64,000 bases of DNA from Thiomicrospira sp. WB1 (GCF_001507535.1 NZ_LQBN01000003.1:62001-126000); one strand, 5' to 3'. Shown: positions 45,058 through 55,550, numbered from the stretch's first letter. Made by a program: numbers and translations. Notes: generated by a model not told the origin, from the letters alone.

Positions 45058-45851
45058 GCAATGCGATGTTTTCAGATTTGCGCGATAAGCGCATCTTAAT
45101 CACCGGCGCGTCCAGCGGCATTGGTGCGGGGATGGCAAAAACCCTGGCGGCAAATGGTTGCCGCCTGGTGTTGCATTACAATCGCAATCGTGACGGCGTG
45201 GAAAAGACCTTATCGGCCGTGCATGAGCTGGGAGCGGAAGCCTCGGCCCTGCAGCAGGATTTTGCTCAGCTCGATGACGTGCGTGCCTTTTTTGACCAGG
45301 CCTGGTCGCTCTACAGCGGTTTGGATGGGCTGGTCAACAATGCCGGAATCGTGACCAAGTGCCTGAGTGAAAAAGACCCGGCCGGAACCAAGTTTGCTCA
45401 GACTCTGGCGGTCAACCTCCAGGCCCCGTATCTGCTGAGCACGGCGTTTGCTCAGGCGTGCCGGGCGCAATCTCAAGCCGGTGTGATCGTCAACAACAGC
45501 AGCATTCATGGTCAGCAGACCTGTGAATGGTTTGCTGCCTACGCTGCGTCCAAGGCCGGCATGGATGCCATGACCAAGGTGCAGGCAGTCGAATGGGGGC
45601 AGTATGGCGTGCGTGTCAATGTTTTGGCGCCCGGGGTGGTCCCAGTGGAGCGCACCGAAACCATTTTGTCGCAACCGGCGATGAAACAGAAATGGGAAGG
45701 CGCGATGCCAGTGGGTCGTTACGGCACGGTGGAAGACATGGGGCAGGCCACGGCGTTCCTGCTCAGTGACTCATCGGCCTGGATGACCGGTGCCAATCTG
45801 ACAGTAGACGGCGGACTGATTGCGCGGGGTCAATACCCGCGTCGTGACTGA
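45054..45851 (+). CDS. SDR-family oxidoreductase coupled to murG
   Basis: A 265-residue short-chain dehydrogenase/reductase. ITGASSGIGAGMA is the NAD(P)-binding glycine motif, LVNNAGIV the stabilising NNAG, NNSSIHG holds the catalytic serine and YAASKAGMDAM the Tyr-x-x-x-Lys pair. The C-terminus (MTGANLTVDGGL) is FabG-like. It begins at ATGA overlapping murG, with GAGGAGAG upstream, so it is translated with the wall genes. The substrate is unknown. It occupies the place where murC is normally found, but it has no relation to murC. A palindrome copy lies inside. Confidence 0.88.
   Translation: MSNAMFSDLRDKRILITGASSGIGAGMAKTLAANGCRLVLHYNRNRDGVEKTLSAVHELGAEASALQQDFAQLDDVRAFFDQAWSLYSGLDGLVNNAGIVTKCLSEKDPAGTKFAQTLAVNLQAPYLLSTAFAQACRAQSQAGVIVNNSSIHGQQTCEWFAAYAASKAGMDAMTKVQAVEWGQYGVRVNVLAPGVVPVERTETILSQPAMKQKWEGAMPVGRYGTVEDMGQATAFLLSDSSAWMTGANLTVDGGLIARGQYPRRD
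45295..45306. repeat. ACCAGGCCTGGT palindrome, copy 10 (intragenic)
   Basis: Exact copy in the SDR gene, read as Asp-Gln-Ala-Trp-Ser; symmetric by one more base on each side (GACC/GGTC). Confidence 0.95.
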
Positions 45852-45873
45852 TCGCTGGTTCACCCATTACCAC

Positions 45874-45890
45874 TTGGCATTATGATTGCT
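45874..45890 (+). promoter_or_regulatory. possible sigma54 (RpoN) promoter of the chemoreceptor gene
   Basis: TTGGCATTATGATTGCT has GG and GC exactly 12 bases apart and matches the TTGGCAC-N5-TTGCT consensus at nearly all fixed positions. It lies 65 bases before the receptor ATG. No activator site was identified. Confidence 0.5.
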
Positions 45891-45955
45891 TGAGAACCCA
45901 CAGTTTCATTTTTTGAGCTCGACGTTCGGGCTCCCAGACAACAGCGGGTTTTTGC

Positions 45956-47977
45956 ATGGAAAACTTTTTAAAGAAACTCACCATCAAGCAAAAGATGCGT
46001 TTTGGTTTTGGTGTGATCTGGGCCGTACTGGCTGTGATCACCATCCAGGCCGTGGTCAATCTCTACATTGTGCGTGAAAACGTCAAAGAGGTGGTCGAGG
46101 AGCGCCAGCCCATTGCCTTGCAGGCCAACCAGATGGCCATGCAACTGGAAAAAACCATGAGCACGCTCGGTCAGTACATGCTCACAGGCGAAGACGAAAC
46201 CTTGCAAGGGGTTCGCGATGGCCTATCGCAAACCGAAGCCATGCTGGCCGGCCTGAAACAGAAAGCCGCCGGGCAGTCTGATATCGAATCGCAGAACCTG
46301 GAAAAAATTGCCACCAGTCTCAGTGCCTTGCCGGAATACGTCCAGGAAGTTCAATCCCTTCAGTCCGATCGTAGCAAAAAATTCCCCGCGTTTGCGTTTG
46401 TGGACAAAAATCTGATGCCGCATGCGGTGACGATTCAGCAGCAAATCAGCCTCATGATCCAATCCGAATGGAACGATCTGCGTCCTGAACGCAAACCCAT
46501 TCTGGATATTCTGCTGGACTTGCAAAAGAATTGGTTGAACGTGCTCAGTGGTGTGCGGGGTTACGTGGCGTTTCGCTCCGAAAATATGGTCAATACCACG
46601 GAGGACTATCTGGATCTGGTGGAAGCCGGTTTGCGTGACCTGGCCCAGCAGGATTCGCTCGAACTGACGTTTGAAGAAGAAATGGGCGTGGAAACGGCCC
46701 AGCAGGCCTATGAAATCTATCGAGAAAATTTCATGCAATTGAAGCTGATCCATGAAGGGCCTAAGTGGCGCATGGATACCTGGCTGATGCAAAATAAGAT
46801 CCAACCGTTGTTCCAGACGCTGGAAGTGCAGTTGGAAGAAATCGCCACCGGCGCTACCCGGGCCATGCAGGAAACCAGTGACGAAGTCGTGGATTCAACC
46901 CTGCGCAACCTGATCATTCTGCTGGCGTTGTCGGTCATCGGCCAGCTGGTGGGGATGCTGATTTCCAAGCGTGTGACGAATTCGGTGGTGCGGCCGGTGA
47001 AACGCTCCGCCGAGGCGATGAAAGACATTGCTTATGGTGAAGGGGATCTGACCCGTCGTCTTCATGTTGACGGCAAGGATGAGTTAGCCAACCTGGCTTA
47101 CTACTTCAATGAATTCATCGGTCGCATGCAGCAGACACTGCGTGAAGTGACCGAAACCGTGGATGAACTCGAGGGCGCGTCGCGCAGCATGCTGGAAGTG
47201 ACGCATTCCACTAAAGAGGGCACCGATGAGCAATTGAACGCCTCCAACCAGTTGTCGGAATCCATGATCTCCATGTCGGAAAAAGCCAAGAGCGTGGAGG
47301 ACCATTCGCACAACACATCCCGTTCGACTGAGCAGGCAGCCGAGCGGGTCAAAGAAGGGGGCGAAGTGGTCAAAAGTGCTGGCATGACCATCCGTCAGGT
47401 GTCAACGGAAATGGAAAAAATCACCGAAGCGGTCAACCAGCTTAACCATGACAGCCAGACCATCAGCACGGTCACCAATGTGATCCGCGAGATTGCCGAA
47501 CAGACCAACCTGTTGGCGCTGAACGCGGCGATTGAGGCGGCGCGTGCCGGTGAGCACGGTCGAGGGTTTGCGGTGGTCGCCGATCAGGTGCGGGTCCTGG
47601 CACAACGGACTCAGGAATCCACCACACAGATTGAAGAAGTGATCGAAAAAATTCAAAAAGCCACCGAAAGCACGGTCAGCGTGGTGGATGTGGGGCGTGA
47701 AACCACGAAACAGGGCTATGATTCCGTGATGCGCGTGGAAGAAGTGTTGAGTCCGGTGGTGATTCTGATTGAAGACATCAACCACATGAGTTCGGAAATG
47801 CTGACCGCAGCCCAGGCACAGACGGCGCTGGCGCAAGAGGTGAACGCTCACATTAATAAAATCCATTACGTGTCCCAGAATACCGCGGATGGCGCGGGCA
47901 ACACCGAAGCCTCCAGCAACCGTCTGCAACAGTTGGCGAGCAAATTGGATGAATTGGTACGCCAGTTTAAGATTTAG
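45956..47977 (+). CDS. methyl-accepting chemotaxis protein
   Basis: A 673-residue transmembrane chemoreceptor. The first membrane segment (about 17-37) is followed by a large periplasmic, mostly helical sensor (about 40-310), a second membrane segment (about 318-338), HAMP (about 340-395) and the signalling domain, whose hairpin tip reads [20 protein letters not shown]. No C-terminal CheR-docking pentapeptide is visible. The ligand is not predictable. It is preceded by a possible RpoN promoter and converges with the HDOD gene (4 bases between stops). Confidence 0.95.
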   Translation: MENFLKKLTIKQKMRFGFGVIWAVLAVITIQAVVNLYIVRENVKEVVEERQPIALQANQMAMQLEKTMSTLGQYMLTGEDETLQGVRDGLSQTEAMLAGLKQKAAGQSDIESQNLEKIATSLSALPEYVQEVQSLQSDRSKKFPAFAFVDKNLMPHAVTIQQQISLMIQSEWNDLRPERKPILDILLDLQKNWLNVLSGVRGYVAFRSENMVNTTEDYLDLVEAGLRDLAQQDSLELTFEEEMGVETAQQAYEIYRENFMQLKLIHEGPKWRMDTWLMQNKIQPLFQTLEVQLEEIATGATRAMQETSDEVVDSTLRNLIILLALSVIGQLVGMLISKRVTNSVVRPVKRSAEAMKDIAYGEGDLTRRLHVDGKDELANLAYYFNEFIGRMQQTLREVTETVDELEGASRSMLEVTHSTKEGTDEQLNASNQLSESMISMSEKAKSVEDHSHNTSRSTEQAAERVKEGGEVVKSAGMTIRQVSTEMEKITEAVNQLNHDSQTISTVTNVIREIAEQTNLLALNAAIEAARAGEHGRGFAVVADQVRVLAQRTQESTTQIEEVIEKIQKATESTVSVVDVGRETTKQGYDSVMRVEEVLSPVVILIEDINHMSSEMLTAAQAQTALAQEVNAHINKIHYVSQNTADGAGNTEASSNRLQQLASKLDELVRQFKI

Positions 47978-47981
47978 GCAC

Positions 47982-48860
47982 TCAGTGGGCTGCCTCCGGT
48001 AGATGGCCGCTGTCCCCCCATTTCTCCAGCGCTGCTTCGGCAGCGCTGATGGCGTTGTCCGGCAGCTCAAGGTAATCGCAGGCGTTTTCAAATAGCTGTT
48101 CCAGTTCGCGGACCATGAAATGGTCTGAAAAATGCTGGAAAACCAGGTAATTGGCGATGTGAATCAGCGCCACCATTTTGGCCACACTGGGTTGATAGCT
48201 TTCCAATTCGATCAAATCCGGTTGGTGGTGAAAGAGCAGGGTTTTGCTGAGTGTCTCCCCCAGATGCCAGCGGTGAGCAATGATGCTGCCGACGAACGTA
48301 TGGGCGGTTTGATAATGGGTGATTTCGTCCTGATGAGCGCTCACCGGCTGGTTCATCTGAGGGTTGAGAAAGCGCTCGCCGTAGGTCTCCGGATCGTAGC
48401 GCAGCATGACCAGGGCCCCGATGTTTTGCATGAAAGCATAAAGGTAAGCCTGGGTGCGGCTGATGCCAGCAACCCAGTAGGATAATTCGGCTGCGGCGAT
48501 GCCGGTGCGCAGGTCATGCTCAATCAGCTTGCGGTCGGTCAGATTCACGGGCAGGTGTTTTTGGAGATAAGTGCTCAAAAACAGATGATGGATTTCATCC
48601 AGTCCCATGATGTTGACCGCCGCCATGGCATGGAGAATCAGGTCGTCTTCCGGTCGGTTTAGTACCCGATTGGCCAGGCTTAGAAACTCACCCAGTATGT
48701 CCGGGTTGCGAGAAAGCAGGTCCGCCACATCATGTGAATTGGGCGCCTCTTCCTGCATCAGGGTTTCCAGCTCATAGATTTCAGGCGGAACGGCGTCAAG
48801 CGGTGTGGTTTTGAGGATGCGCGTTGCGTTTTCGATGCCGGCTTTGATGGGAAGGTGCAC
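47982..48860 (-). CDS. HDOD domain protein
   Basis: A 292-residue cytosolic protein with an HDOD domain (about 15-215), a degenerate HD-phosphohydrolase fold found in bacterial signalling proteins. ADLLSRNPDILGEFLSLAN and AYLYAFMQNIGALVML are typical, but the metal-binding HD residues of true phosphodiesterases are not kept. No output domain is attached. Flanked by a chemoreceptor and cheW, it may link to motility or cyclic di-GMP control; this is inference from position. Confidence 0.85.
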   Translation of the reverse strand: MHLPIKAGIENATRILKTTPLDAVPPEIYELETLMQEEAPNSHDVADLLSRNPDILGEFLSLANRVLNRPEDDLILHAMAAVNIMGLDEIHHLFLSTYLQKHLPVNLTDRKLIEHDLRTGIAAAELSYWVAGISRTQAYLYAFMQNIGALVMLRYDPETYGERFLNPQMNQPVSAHQDEITHYQTAHTFVGSIIAHRWHLGETLSKTLLFHHQPDLIELESYQPSVAKMVALIHIANYLVFQHFSDHFMVRELEQLFENACDYLELPDNAISAAEAALEKWGDSGHLPEAAH

Positions 48861-48940
48861 GAACGTCTCCCTTACTGTTGTCAGGATGGTGGATGCGTTG
48901 GATCAGTTTACTACAGCTGAACGGGCCGACAAAAAATCGG

Positions 48941-48974
48941 TTGTTTTCAAATGGAAATTTGCCATAATGGCAAA
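48941..48974 (+). promoter_or_regulatory. cheW promoter with overlapping dyad
   Basis: TTGTTT (48941-48946), 16 bases, CATAAT (48963-48968). The -10 box lies inside a perfect inverted repeat TTTGCCAT-A-ATGGCAAA (48958-48974), which could be an operator for a repressor. Confidence 0.5.
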
Positions 48975-49002
48975 CAGACAATGATTATCAGGGGAAGGCA
49001 TC

Positions 49003-49578
49003 ATGAGTGCGGAACCACAGCAGCAACACGACGAAAAGCAGGTTGAAGAAAAGGTGCTCAACATCGCCAGCGATGACATGGAACAGTACCTGTCCTTTAT
49101 CCTGGGCGATGAAATTTATGGCATCGACATCCTGCGTATCCAGGAAATTCGCGGCTGGGAAAATGCGACCCCTCTGCCTAATGTGCCGCATTACGTCAAA
49201 GGCGTCATCAACATGCGTGGTGCGGTGGTGCCGATCATCGACCTGCGTGAACGCTTCAATTTTCAGAATGTGACCTATGACGATTCGACGGTTGTGATCA
49301 TTACCAAATTTCATACCGAAGATGAAAACGGCGGTTTTAAGGAAAAAACCGTGGGCTTGGTCGTGGATGGTGTCAGTGACGTGGAAGATGTGGATCCGAC
49401 CACACTGCAGAAAACGCCGAGCTTTGACACGGGCGCGGACCGCATTGATGATGAATTCATCAAGGGCTTGGCAGTGGTGGAACAGGCCGAAGTTCAGCAG
49501 ATGTTGATTGTGCTGAATGTGGATGTGATGCTGGCCGACGGGGTGTTTGATCAGTTGAAGGCCATGGGGCAATCCTGA
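49003..49578 (+). CDS. cheW: chemotaxis coupling protein CheW
   Basis: A 191-residue CheW protein that links receptors to the CheA kinase. YLSFILGDEIYGIDILRIQEI and YVKGVINMRGAVVPIIDLRERF are the conserved SH3-like parts, with GLVVDGVSDV after them. An N-terminal charged tail of about 25 residues is longer than usual. AGGGGAAGG precedes the ATG. It stands alone here, with no cheA nearby, close to two receptor genes. Confidence 0.95.
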   Translation: MSAEPQQQHDEKQVEEKVLNIASDDMEQYLSFILGDEIYGIDILRIQEIRGWENATPLPNVPHYVKGVINMRGAVVPIIDLRERFNFQNVTYDDSTVVIITKFHTEDENGGFKEKTVGLVVDGVSDVEDVDPTTLQKTPSFDTGADRIDDEFIKGLAVVEQAEVQQMLIVLNVDVMLADGVFDQLKAMGQS

Positions 49579-49603
49579 GGACTGAGGACTGAAATCGTTT
49601 TTT

Positions 49604-49615
49604 ACCAGGCCTGGT
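49604..49615. repeat. ACCAGGCCTGGT palindrome, copy 11
   Basis: Exact copy 25 bases after cheW, flanked by TTTTTT on the left and GAAAA on the right. A conventional terminator lies 42 bases further on, so this element is not needed for termination. Confidence 0.95.
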
Positions 49616-49656
49616 GAAAACCGGGTCTTTCAGGTCTTTCAAGTGAACCCGATCAT

Positions 49657-49685
49657 AAAAAAGGCGCCGAATTCGGCGCCTTTTT
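49657..49685. terminator. bidirectional intrinsic terminator
   Basis: GGCGCCGAATTCGGCGCC is perfectly symmetric, with an A-run before and a T-run after. It serves cheW on the plus strand and the Gln-rich protein on the minus strand. Confidence 0.9.
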
Positions 49686-49712
49686 GCGTTGCGGTCGGAG
49701 AAACCTCAAGGT

Positions 49713-50315
49713 TCAGCGTCCCATCATGCCCTGCAGTTGTTGACGCAGTGATTGCAGCTCTTTGATTTGACGCTGCATAGTGGCCATCAGCTGCTTGCTT
49801 TTGGGGGCCATTTCGGTCATGACATTGCGGACCTGTGTCTGCAGGTTGTTGGACATTTTCTGCACTTCCGGGTCCTGAAACGCTTGCTGTTGCTTTTGCT
49901 GAAAGGTTCGCTGGCGTTTCTGATAAGCCTGAATGGCTTCCTGGCTGGGTTTCTGGCCACTGTTCTGGTATTTGGCCACCATGTCATTGAGCGCTTTCAT
50001 TTCCTGCTCGGCATCATAGCCGCCGGTATTCATTTTTTCAGCGATCTTGTCCTGCAAAGCCTGACGCTTTTTCTGCAGTTCGGGCGTTTGTTCATAGGCC
50101 TGTTGCTGATAGGTTTGCAGTTGTTGCTGGGTCTGTTGCAACTGCTGCTGGGTCTGTTGCATTTTCTGCAGTAATTGTTGCTGTTCCTGGGTCAACTGTG
50201 GCTGTCCCTGTCCGGCAGCCTGGCCCATGCCCGGCTGTGCCTGGGCGCTGGTCATGGATAAAACCAGCGCGACCGCAGCAAACAGTTGAGTCAGGTGTGA
50301 CGATTGTTTCGACAT
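49713..50315 (-). CDS. Gln-rich secreted coiled-coil protein
   Basis: A 200-residue protein with a signal peptide (FAAVALVLSMTSAQA), then a strongly Gln-rich coiled coil (QQQLLQKMQQTQQQL, residues about 45-80) and a second helical part with Met-Gln-Lys repeats. There is no family I recognise. The sequence looks like a periplasmic chaperone or stalk-like helix. ATG 50315 is preferred, with AAAGGA upstream; a start at 50408 would bury the signal. Confidence 0.65.
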   Translation of the reverse strand: MSKQSSHLTQLFAAVALVLSMTSAQAQPGMGQAAGQGQPQLTQEQQQLLQKMQQTQQQLQQTQQQLQTYQQQAYEQTPELQKKRQALQDKIAEKMNTGGYDAEQEMKALNDMVAKYQNSGQKPSQEAIQAYQKRQRTFQQKQQQAFQDPEVQKMSNNLQTQVRNVMTEMAPKSKQLMATMQRQIKELQSLRQQLQGMMGR

Positions 50316-50500
50316 GTTGATTGTCCTTTTGGTTGGTGACGTTGGCTCTGTGGCGAGCTTGTTCAGGTCTGCCGCCGCACGGCTGACTGTATAAAGAATC
50401 GTTTGCACCCTAGCACATTATCCGGTACCCATCAAATCATGGGCCTTGCCTTCAAATTGTTTCAATCTTTTTGTCGCGAGCGTGTATGCGCTCGTTTGGG

Positions 50501-50529
50501 TTGCCTGTGATGGGCAAAGCACGCATAAT
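50501..50529 (+). promoter_or_regulatory. promoter of lgt-thyA-folA
   Basis: TTGCCT (50501-50506), 17 bases, CATAAT (50524-50529), about 36 bases before the proposed lgt start. Just upstream lies a hairpin GAGCG-TGTATG-CGCTC (50479-50494). Confidence 0.6.
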
Positions 50530-50564
50530 GTGGCTTTTGTTGAGTCGCGTGGTGGAGAGTGGCG

Positions 50565-51407
50565 GTGTTAGCAGATGCGCAGGAGATGACGGAGGCCGAC
50601 GCCTTCTGGACGTACCCGCAGATTGACCCGATTGCCCTCGATTTGGGGGTGGTGCAACTGCACTGGTATGGTCTGATGTACTTGTTTGGCTTTGCTTTTT
50701 TCTGGTTGTTCGGTCGTTATCTGGCTCATCGCGACGCACATTGGTCGAAAGCCCTGGTGGATGATTTCCTGTTTTATGGTGCACTCGGTGTGATGCTTGG
50801 AGGGCGCCTGGGCTATATCCTGTTTTACGATCTTGCGCATTACCTCGATCAACCATTGGACGTGTTCAAGGTCTGGCAGGGCGGCATGTCGTTTCATGGC
50901 GGGATGCTGGGGGTGATCCTGGCCATGTTGTGGTTCGCACGCTACCGTATGCGGGTCTCGCCTTTGGTGGTGTCGGATTTTGTCGTGGTGTTGGTGCCCA
51001 TGGGGTTGTTTTTTGGCCGGCTCGGTAACTTCATTAATGGCGAACTCTGGGGGGCGGTGACCCAATCCCCTCTGGGGATGCGCGTGTTTGACCCGGCGTT
51101 GAATCAATGGGTGTTGCGCTACCCGACCCAGTTGCTGGAAGCTTTGTTGGAAGGCCTGGTGCTGTTTGCGCTGCTGCTGATTTATCATTTCAGGCGGCCG
51201 CCGTTGGGTGCGGTGTCCGGTGCCTTTCTCGTAGGGTATGGCGTTTTCCGGTTCCTGGTCGAGTTCTGGCGCGTCCCCGATGCACAGCTGGGGTATCTGG
51301 CATGGGGTTGGGTCACCATGGGGCAGGTACTGTCACTGCCTATGATTCTGGCTGGGCTGGGATTGTGGCTCTGGTCATATCGTCAACGGAAAGGACATCA
51401 AGCATGA
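50565..51407 (+). CDS. lgt: prolipoprotein diacylglyceryl transferase
   Basis: A 280-residue inner-membrane enzyme with seven membrane segments that attaches diacylglycerol to lipobox cysteines. [35 protein letters not shown] and [13 protein letters not shown] (signature) are present. A GTG at 50565 is preferred because GGAGA lies 6 bases upstream; ATG 50586 has its AGGAG with no spacer. The first step of lipoprotein maturation needed for the LPP20-like gene is therefore present. It overlaps thyA by four bases. Confidence 0.94.
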   Translation: MLADAQEMTEADAFWTYPQIDPIALDLGVVQLHWYGLMYLFGFAFFWLFGRYLAHRDAHWSKALVDDFLFYGALGVMLGGRLGYILFYDLAHYLDQPLDVFKVWQGGMSFHGGMLGVILAMLWFARYRMRVSPLVVSDFVVVLVPMGLFFGRLGNFINGELWGAVTQSPLGMRVFDPALNQWVLRYPTQLLEALLEGLVLFALLLIYHFRRPPLGAVSGAFLVGYGVFRFLVEFWRVPDAQLGYLAWGWVTMGQVLSLPMILAGLGLWLWSYRQRKGHQA

Positions 51408-52237
51408 AGCAGTATTTACAACTGTTGGAACACATTCTCGAAAACGGCGTGGACAAAGGCGACCGAACCGGCACGGGCACTCGTTCGGTGTTTGGTTATC
51501 AGATGCGGTTTGATCTGAGTGAGGGCTTTCCGTTGGTGACCACCAAAAAAGTGCATCTGAAATCGATTATTCATGAGCTGTTGTGGTTTCTTCAGGGCGA
51601 CACCAATAACGCTTACCTGAAAGAGCATGGCGTGCGCATCTGGGACGAGTGGGCGTTGGATAACGGTGATCTGGGGCCCATTTACGGCAAGCAATGGGTT
51701 GCCTGGGAAACCCCCAGTGGTGAGCAGATCAATCAGATCCAGACCATTATCGACACGCTCAAACAAAACCCCAACAGTCGGCGGATGCTGGTGTCGGCAT
51801 GGAACCCCGCCGATTTGCCGGACGAACGTTACAGCCCCCAGGAAAATGTGGCGATGGGCAAAATGGCTCTGGCCACCTGTCATGCGTTTTTTCAGTTTTA
51901 TGTGGCCGATGGCCGCCTGTCCTGTCAGCTCTATCAGCGCAGCGCCGATACCTTTCTTGGCGTGCCATTCAATATTGCCAGTTATGCGTTGCTGACGCAT
52001 ATGATCGCCCAGCAGACCGGCTTGAAAGTCGGTGATTTTGTCTGGACAGGCGGTGATGTGCACCTCTACCAGAACACGATTGAGCAGGCACGGCTTCAAC
52101 TGACGCGGCAACCCTATCCGCTGCCGGAGTTGCTGATTAAGCGTCAGCCCCCCAGTATTTTCGATTATCGATATGACGATTTTGAAGTCGTCAATTATCA
52201 ATCGCACCCTCACATCAAAGCTCAGGTGTCGGTATGA
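51404..52237 (+). CDS. thyA: thymidylate synthase
   Basis: A 277-residue enzyme that methylates dUMP with methylene-tetrahydrofolate. [27 protein letters not shown] and [18 protein letters not shown] (catalytic Cys159) are conserved, as is [16 protein letters not shown]. It overlaps lgt (ATGA) and folA (ATGA), an arrangement known from many gammaproteobacteria. FolA regenerates the folate it oxidises. Confidence 0.97.
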   Translation: MKQYLQLLEHILENGVDKGDRTGTGTRSVFGYQMRFDLSEGFPLVTTKKVHLKSIIHELLWFLQGDTNNAYLKEHGVRIWDEWALDNGDLGPIYGKQWVAWETPSGEQINQIQTIIDTLKQNPNSRRMLVSAWNPADLPDERYSPQENVAMGKMALATCHAFFQFYVADGRLSCQLYQRSADTFLGVPFNIASYALLTHMIAQQTGLKVGDFVWTGGDVHLYQNTIEQARLQLTRQPYPLPELLIKRQPPSIFDYRYDDFEVVNYQSHPHIKAQVSV

Positions 52238-52803
52238 CCGAACAGACATTGGAATCCGCCGCCGAAGGGCTAAACATTGCCATGATTGCCGCCATGGATT
52301 GCCATCGTCTGATTGGTCGGGACAACCAGATGCCCTGGCATTTGCCCGATGACTTCAAGCATTTCAAGGCGCACACCTTAAACAAGCCGGTGATCATGGG
52401 ACGCAAAACGTTTGAATCGATCGGTCAGCGCCCTTTGCCCAAACGCCTGAATATTGTGGTGTCGCGTCAGCCCAGAGCGACGGAGAGCATGGATGCGTCC
52501 CTGCGATCCTCCGACACCGGATTGGTGTTTGTCACATCGCCTCAAGCGGCGCTGGCAAAGGTTCGGCAAGCCTATGCGCAGCCGCCTGAGATCATGATCA
52601 TGGGTGGTGGCGAGCTGTATCGGCAGTTTCTGCCGGTGGCGCAGCGACTTTATGTCACCTGGGTGGACACGGAAATCGACGGTGACGCGGCCTTTCCTGA
52701 GTGGAACCCAGCCGACTGGGAAGAAACTTATCGGGCGCACCATGCCGCCGATGCGCGCCACGCCTTTGCGTTCGATTATGTGACCTACGAGCGCCGCCAC
52801 TGA
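52234..52803 (+). CDS. folA: dihydrofolate reductase
   Basis: A 189-residue reductase. [25 protein letters not shown] (read in two blocks) gives the folate pocket, with Trp and Asp in the usual places, [11 protein letters not shown] the NADPH loop and [15 protein letters not shown] the last signature. It has about 12 extra N-terminal residues and one small insertion relative to the 159-residue enteric enzyme. It is coupled to thyA. Confidence 0.95.
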   Translation: MTEQTLESAAEGLNIAMIAAMDCHRLIGRDNQMPWHLPDDFKHFKAHTLNKPVIMGRKTFESIGQRPLPKRLNIVVSRQPRATESMDASLRSSDTGLVFVTSPQAALAKVRQAYAQPPEIMIMGGGELYRQFLPVAQRLYVTWVDTEIDGDAAFPEWNPADWEETYRAHHAADARHAFAFDYVTYERRH

Positions 52804-53064
52804 AGGCGTCTAGTCACTTTTACGAAATATTAACCGGCCTCACACCGGGATAAAAAACTTCAATCCGTTGACAAGACTATTTTCTATAGAATGCCCATCG
52901 TAGAAGCAAGCTTTACCAATGGCTAGACAGCCTTTCGGTACGGTTTTTGCTGCCACTGTCACAAAAATATCAATACCCATTTCAACGCTATGATGACTTC
53001 GAATAAGATGACGAAGCGCAAGGCGGTGAAAATGAGTGGCCAAATCGAGAGGAAGGATCGTCTC

Positions 53065-55527
53065 ATGGGAATCAAAACCCGCATGTTCATCGGTGTCTTC
53101 GGGGCACTGTTTTTTCTGTTGACCTCAAATCTGATTGCGCAGTATGTGTTTGACCAAAGCAGTCAGACCATCAACCGCATTGTTAATGAGACCCAGGTGA
53201 AAGTGGCTCTGCTCAATGAGCTGAAAAACCTGACCGACGAGCGGGCCGTTCTTTCGCGGGATTTGGTGATTACCGAGGATGAGGCTTTCCTGGAACGGGC
53301 CGATGCACGCCTCAAGGAAACCGCCAAAGAAATCGGAGCGGTATTCGAGCAGTTGGAAGCCATGCCCTTGGACAAAAAAGAGCAGGCATACTTTGATGCC
53401 ATTCGGGAAAACGTGGTGTCGGCCAACCGGGCGTTTGGCAGTTTTAAAATGATGGCGGACGAACAGTTTTATGAAGACGCCGTGGACATTTTGATTGGTG
53501 AATTCGGTCAGAAGTATCAGGCGTTTACCGACATCGTGCAAAACTTTCAGGCTTATGAGCAGGCTCAGAATGCCAAAGCGGCTCAGGAGCTGAGAGAACA
53601 GGAAAAATTTGCCGTGACCACCATGTGGTCGGTGCTGCTGGTGAGTGTGGTTTTGTTCTCCGTGGCCGGGTTCTTTGTGGCACGCAGCTTTATGAAGCCG
53701 ATTGAAGCCATGCGTGAAACCATGCTCAAAATCCGCGAGACGGGTGAGCTTAATCATCGTGTCGCGGTGCTGTCCAAAGATGAATTGGGTGAAACTTCCA
53801 AGGCCATCAACGGTCTTCTGTCCACCATTCACGATGCCATCGATGACGTCAATGGCGTCATGAAAGACGTGTCAAACGGGGAGTTTGGCAACACCATCGA
53901 AAAAGAATACCAGGGTGATTTCTCCACGTTGAAGCAAGGGGTCAATGAATCGGTGGAGCAGGTGCACTCCATGATTCAGATCCTGACCGAAACCGCCTAC
54001 AACCTGCGAAACGGCCAGTTCAAGATGGAAAACAACGACGCTGTGAATTTCAGTGGGGAATACGAGCGCGTGATGACCGATCTGTCGGTGGCAATGGAGC
54101 GGCTTGATAACAGTGTTCAGGACATTGCCAAAACCTTGAAAGCCCTGTCACGTGGGGACTTCTCACGCCGCGTGACTGCTGAGGCGCGAGGCGAGTTGGT
54201 TACCTTGAAGGAAGCCATCAATGAAACGCTGGAAGGGTTGGAGTCATTCGTAGAAGACGTGGCCACGGTACAGACGCAGATCAGTGAAGGCGATCTGACC
54301 CACCGGGTACAAGGCAACTACCACGGCAAAATGGCGGTGTTGAAAGACTCTCTGAATTCGTCAACTCTGAATATGTCTGACATGATCGGTAAAGTCGGGG
54401 CCGTGACGCGTACGGTGGCGGATGAGGCGCGTAGCATTGCCGATGGCAGTGAGTCCATCTCCGAGCGCATTCAGCAACAGACGCACGCGTTGGAAGAAAC
54501 CGCCCAACAAATGGCGTCGATGACGGACACGGTGAAAAAGAACGCTGAAAGTGCCAATCACGCCAATGAGGTGACGCAAACCGCGCAAAACAAACTGGCC
54601 GAAGGTGGTCAAGTCATGCAAAAAGCACTGGCGTCCATGGATCGCATGAGCGAAGCCAGTCAGAAGATCAATGACATCATCACCTTGATTGACGGCATTG
54701 CGTTCCAGACGAACCTGCTGGCGCTGAATGCGGCGGTGGAAGCGGCACGCGCCGGTGAACACGGCCGTGGATTTGCGGTGGTCGCCGGGGAGGTCCGCAG
54801 TCTGGCCGGTAAATCTTCCGATGCGGCGGCCGACATCAAAAAACTGATTGAAAACTCCGTGGCGATCAGCGACGAGTCGGGGCGTTATGTGCGCGAAACC
54901 AGCGACGTGCTTCAGGAAATTCATGCATCAATGGACGAAATTTCCGAGCGGGTGTCAACCATTGCCACCGCCACCAATGAGCAGTCAGTGGGCATTGACT
55001 CGGTGAGTCAGTCGGTCTCGGAAATGGAAAATTCCACCCAGCAGAACGCCGGTCTGGTGGAAGAAGCGGCCGCGGGCAGTCAGGATCTGTTGCATCAGGC
55101 CTCCGACCTGTTGGAGCTGGTCAGCGAGTTTCAGATTGATCAGGCCACACAGACGCGTACGCTCAAAGCCAAATCCTCTCAGCAGGCGCAGGAATTCGAC
55201 AAAATGGTCCAGGCCCACCTGGCGTGGAAAGCCAAAATCCGGGCATTCGTGGACGGCATGGACATTGGGGTGACGTATGAAGCCGCGACCGATCCGACCG
55301 CCTGTGTGCTGGGCAAATGGTATTACGGCGAAGGTCAGAAATACGCGGACATGCCCACCATGCAAAAGCTGGGCGAAGAACATGCTCAGATGCATGCGGC
55401 GATTAAAAAAGTCATGGATGCCAAGGCCATTGACGACACGGAAACCGTGGATGACGGTCTGGCCCAAGTTGATCGCCAGTCGGATGAAGTGGTGGCGCTC
55501 TTGTATCAGCTGATGGACGAGGTCTAA
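53065..55527 (+). CDS. chemoreceptor with C-terminal CZB zinc-binding domain
   Basis: An 820-residue receptor. The first membrane segment lies at about residues 7-27, a helical periplasmic sensor at about 30-190, the second membrane segment at about 195-218, then several HAMP units (about 220-470). The signalling domain has the hairpin tip [20 protein letters not shown]. The C-terminus is a CZB domain: [14 protein letters not shown] (His), [11 protein letters not shown] (Cys) and [10 protein letters not shown] (two His), the His3-Cys zinc site of the family, linked elsewhere to sensing zinc or oxidants. The ATG at 53065 has GAGGAAGGA upstream. The znu genes lie 0.5 kb downstream. Confidence 0.94.
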   Translation: MGIKTRMFIGVFGALFFLLTSNLIAQYVFDQSSQTINRIVNETQVKVALLNELKNLTDERAVLSRDLVITEDEAFLERADARLKETAKEIGAVFEQLEAMPLDKKEQAYFDAIRENVVSANRAFGSFKMMADEQFYEDAVDILIGEFGQKYQAFTDIVQNFQAYEQAQNAKAAQELREQEKFAVTTMWSVLLVSVVLFSVAGFFVARSFMKPIEAMRETMLKIRETGELNHRVAVLSKDELGETSKAINGLLSTIHDAIDDVNGVMKDVSNGEFGNTIEKEYQGDFSTLKQGVNESVEQVHSMIQILTETAYNLRNGQFKMENNDAVNFSGEYERVMTDLSVAMERLDNSVQDIAKTLKALSRGDFSRRVTAEARGELVTLKEAINETLEGLESFVEDVATVQTQISEGDLTHRVQGNYHGKMAVLKDSLNSSTLNMSDMIGKVGAVTRTVADEARSIADGSESISERIQQQTHALEETAQQMASMTDTVKKNAESANHANEVTQTAQNKLAEGGQVMQKALASMDRMSEASQKINDIITLIDGIAFQTNLLALNAAVEAARAGEHGRGFAVVAGEVRSLAGKSSDAAADIKKLIENSVAISDESGRYVRETSDVLQEIHASMDEISERVSTIATATNEQSVGIDSVSQSVSEMENSTQQNAGLVEEAAAGSQDLLHQASDLLELVSEFQIDQATQTRTLKAKSSQQAQEFDKMVQAHLAWKAKIRAFVDGMDIGVTYEAATDPTACVLGKWYYGEGQKYADMPTMQKLGEEHAQMHAAIKKVMDAKAIDDTETVDDGLAQVDRQSDEVVALLYQLMDEV

Positions 55528-55550
55528 GGGTCGACCGCCCATTATGAAGC

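Noticed and set aside
52867-52890. TTGACA with TATAGA as a promoter before the CZB receptor
   Set aside because: The two boxes are only 11 bases apart, too close for sigma70.
52804-53064. Cyclic di-GMP riboswitch before the CZB receptor
   Set aside because: The spacer has small hairpins and AT-rich stretches but none of the conserved riboswitch core.
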